A DNA stretch of 7,505 nt from Pyramidobacter sp. (GTDB lineage: Bacteria > Synergistota > Synergistia > Synergistales > Dethiosulfovibrionaceae), in NCBI GenBank assembly GCA_017940445.1, contig JAGAYQ010000471.1, positions 1 to 7,505 of the forward strand, read 5' to 3'. Shown in pieces: positions 5,602 through 7,505 of this stretch. The notes beneath the pieces were generated by a model. That model did no database searches, had not been told where the DNA came from, and was given only the letters and a program-made list of their open reading frames with translations. Position 1 is the stretch's first letter. The number at the start of each line of letters is the position of its first letter. The position numbers and the translations under genes are program-made.

Positions 5602-7505
5602 GTGAACGCTCATGTGCTGCCGGCCCGCGACACCGTGATCTTTCCCGGTGTGCTGGCCCCGATCTACGTCGGGCGGTCGCCTACGCTGAAGTCGATTGAG
5701 CTTGCGGCGACCGCGGAAAAACGCGTTATTTTCGTAGCGGCTCAGAAAGACGCCTCGCAGGACGACCCTGGCGAGAACGATCTGTATGACGTTGGCACGA
5801 TGTGCGACATGCTCCAGATGATCCGCATGCCTGACGGCACCGTCAAACTGCTTGTCGAAGGCAAGGCGCGCATGCGCGTGCGCAAGTACACCGTTGTTGA
5901 CGGCATGTTCTCCGCCGATCTTGTCTCCGTGCGCAGTGAATACACGGCTGATGACCGCGTCAAGGCGCTGCTCCAGGAGGCGCTGCGCGCTTTCGAGGAT
6001 TATGTCAATAATCATCCGCGCCTGCCTCAGGAACTGATCGCGCCGATCGCTGCTGTCAGCGATCCTTCTGTCGCGGCCGACATGATCGCTGCGCATATGA
6101 CGCTCGACGTGAAGCGGAAGCAGGAGCTTCTGGAGTGCTTCCGCACCGAAACGCGGCTTGAACTGCTGCTCAAGTATCTGCTGTCTGAGATCGACCTGCT
6201 CAAGCTGGGGCGCGAGATCCACACGCGCGTACAGAAGGAAGTTGATCAGAATCAGCGCGAATACTGGCTGCGCGAGCAGATGAAGGCAATTCAGGAAGAG
6301 CTGAAGATCGACGACTCGCCAGACGCGCTTGAACTGCGCGAGCGTGTCGAAAAAACTGACCTGCCCGACGCCGTGCGCGAGAAGATCGAGCACGAGATGA
6401 AGCGCCTTTCGAAGACTGCTCCGATGTCGCCTGACGCTTCCGTTATCCGCACCTACATCGAATGGCTGCTTGACGTGCCCTGGCGCGTCAAGTCATCCGA
6501 AGAGACTGAGCTGACTGCAGTGCAGAGGACGCTCGACGCCAATCATTACGGCCTCAAGCGAGTCAAGGACCGTCTCGTCGAGTATCTGGCCGTGCGCAAG
6601 CAGGCCGGCAAATCGGCTCGCGCGCAGATCCTCTGCCTGATCGGACCGCCCGGCGTGGGCAAAACGTCGCTGGGCAAGTCTGTCGCGCAGGCACTGGGTC
6701 GCAAGTTCGTGACTTTCTCACTGGGCGGTATGCGTGACGAGGCCGAGATCCGCGGGCATCGCCGCACCTATGTCGGTGCCCTGCCCGGACGCATCGTCCA
6801 GAAATTGAAGGAAGCCGGCTGTTCAAATCCTGTCATTCTGCTCGACGAAGTCGACAAGATCGGGGCCGATTTCCGCGGCGATCCTGCCAGCGCTCTGCTG
6901 GAAGTGCTTGACCCGGAGCAGAACAGTCACTTCACTGACCATTATCTGGAAGTTCCCGTCGATCTCAGTGACGTACTTTTCATCACCACTGCCAACGTGG
7001 CGCACACCATTCCAGCCCCGCTGCTCGACCGCATGGATGTGCTCCAGCTCTCCAGCTATCTGCCAGAGGAGAAGCTGCACATCGCCAAGGAGCATCTGAT
7101 CCCTCGCGTGTTTGCCGAAAGCGGCCTGACGAAAAAAGACCTTGCGATTACCGACGCGGCACTCAAGAGCGTGATTGCCGACTACACGCGCGAACCCGGT
7201 GTACGCGAACTTGACCGCAAGCTGGCGGCCATCTGCCGCAAAGTCGTGCGCGCCCGTCTTGAGCGCGAGGAACAGGGCGAGAAGGTCAAAAAAGTCACCG
7301 TTGGCGTGAAGGACCTGCATGAGTATCTCGGCGCGCCTCACTCGCCCGACGTTCGGCTGCCGAAAAAGCCTGAGGCTGGTGTTGCAGTTGGCCTGGCCTG
7401 GACAGCCGCGGGCGGCGATGTGATGCCGATCGAGGCCGTGAAAATGAGCGGCCGCGGCGAGCTTCAGCTGACCGGCAATCTCGGCAAGGTCATGCAGGAA
7501 TCGGC
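5602..7505 (+). CDS. lon: ATP-dependent protease Lon (LonA type), 3'-truncated by the window
   Basis: AAA+ serine protease that degrades misfolded and regulatory proteins as a hexamer. The frame is open from GTG 5602 to the window end: 634 complete codons plus 2 nt, of an expected 770-800. The start follows the clpX TAA with no gap. Seen in order: N-terminal LON substrate domain beginning VLPARDTVIFPG (5-16); the helical linker signature QREYWLREQMKAIQEEL (218-234); Walker A GPPGVGKT (348-355); IRGHRRTYVGALPGR with pore tyrosine Tyr390; Walker B with LLDEVDK (413-419); PLLDRMDV in the arginine-finger region; and the start of the protease domain at VGLAWTAAGGD (596-606), ending in TGNLGKVMQES. 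The catalytic Ser-Lys dyad would lie roughly 60 or more residues past the window and cannot be judged here. The N-terminal and linker domains mark LonA, not LonB or LonC. Confidence 0.97.
   Translation, partial: MNAHVLPARDTVIFPGVLAPIYVGRSPTLKSIELAATAEKRVIFVAAQKDASQDDPGENDLYDVGTMCDMLQMIRMPDGTVKLLVEGKARMRVRKYTVVDGMFSADLVSVRSEYTADDRVKALLQEALRAFEDYVNNHPRLPQELIAPIAAVSDPSVAADMIAAHMTLDVKRKQELLECFRTETRLELLLKYLLSEIDLLKLGREIHTRVQKEVDQNQREYWLREQMKAIQEELKIDDSPDALELRERVEKTDLPDAVREKIEHEMKRLSKTAPMSPDASVIRTYIEWLLDVPWRVKSSEETELTAVQRTLDANHYGLKRVKDRLVEYLAVRKQAGKSARAQILCLIGPPGVGKTSLGKSVAQALGRKFVTFSLGGMRDEAEIRGHRRTYVGALPGRIVQKLKEAGCSNPVILLDEVDKIGADFRGDPASALLEVLDPEQNSHFTDHYLEVPVDLSDVLFITTANVAHTIPAPLLDRMDVLQLSSYLPEEKLHIAKEHLIPRVFAESGLTKKDLAITDAALKSVIADYTREPGVRELDRKLAAICRKVVRARLEREEQGEKVKKVTVGVKDLHEYLGAPHSPDVRLPKKPEAGVAVGLAWTAAGGDVMPIEAVKMSGRGELQLTGNLGKVMQES

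Noticed and set aside
4918..6393. 491-codon open frame on the minus strand across clpX and lon
   Set aside because: It lies opposite two unmistakable genes, has no recognisable domain, and long antisense frames are expected from GC-rich codon bias.

Overview
This window holds five consecutive plus-strand housekeeping genes from a GC-rich bacterial chromosome: rpoD (primary sigma factor), tig (trigger factor), clpP, clpX, and lon, which runs off the right edge. No mobile element, CRISPR array, tRNA or rRNA was seen, and no gene on the minus strand can be supported. The organism is tentatively a member of the Synergistota. The reasons are the start of trigger factor (KSELLSQEKN...), the long charged head on RpoD, and rpoD lying next to tig-clpP-clpX-lon. 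This is recognition from memory, not a database match.

Layout. Positions 1-79 are the leader of rpoD and end in a near-perfect Shine-Dalgarno. rpoD (80-1945) is closed by a strong intrinsic terminator (1958-1995). An AT-rich spacer of about 200 bp follows, with T- and A-tracts and an extended -10 element (2129-2137) that probably drives tig. The tig start is best placed at GTG 2194, not at the upstream ATG 2128, which overlaps the promoter. tig ends at 3546 and is followed by a second strong terminator (3559-3593). clpP (3639-4220), clpX (4306-5601) and lon (5602 to the end) then follow as a tight operon. clpX and lon abut with no gap, and no convincing promoter was found for clpP.

How the genes work together. 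Trigger factor meets nascent chains at the ribosome exit. ClpX unfolds tagged or damaged proteins and feeds them into the ClpP peptidase chamber; the ClpP catalytic triad and the ClpX IGF docking loop are both intact. Lon is a separate AAA+ protease. The cluster is therefore a protein folding and degradation module beside the housekeeping sigma factor gene.

Nothing here looks like an undescribed system. The points worth a second look are small: a lysine/alanine-rich then acidic head of about 230 residues on RpoD with an internal 24-residue repeat; a trigger factor whose FKBP-type isomerase domain appears to have lost signature residues; and the clpP-clpX spacer, which is open in the clpP frame past an amber stop until 1 nt before clpX and carries two perfect 10-bp palindromes, one overlapping the clpX Shine-Dalgarno.
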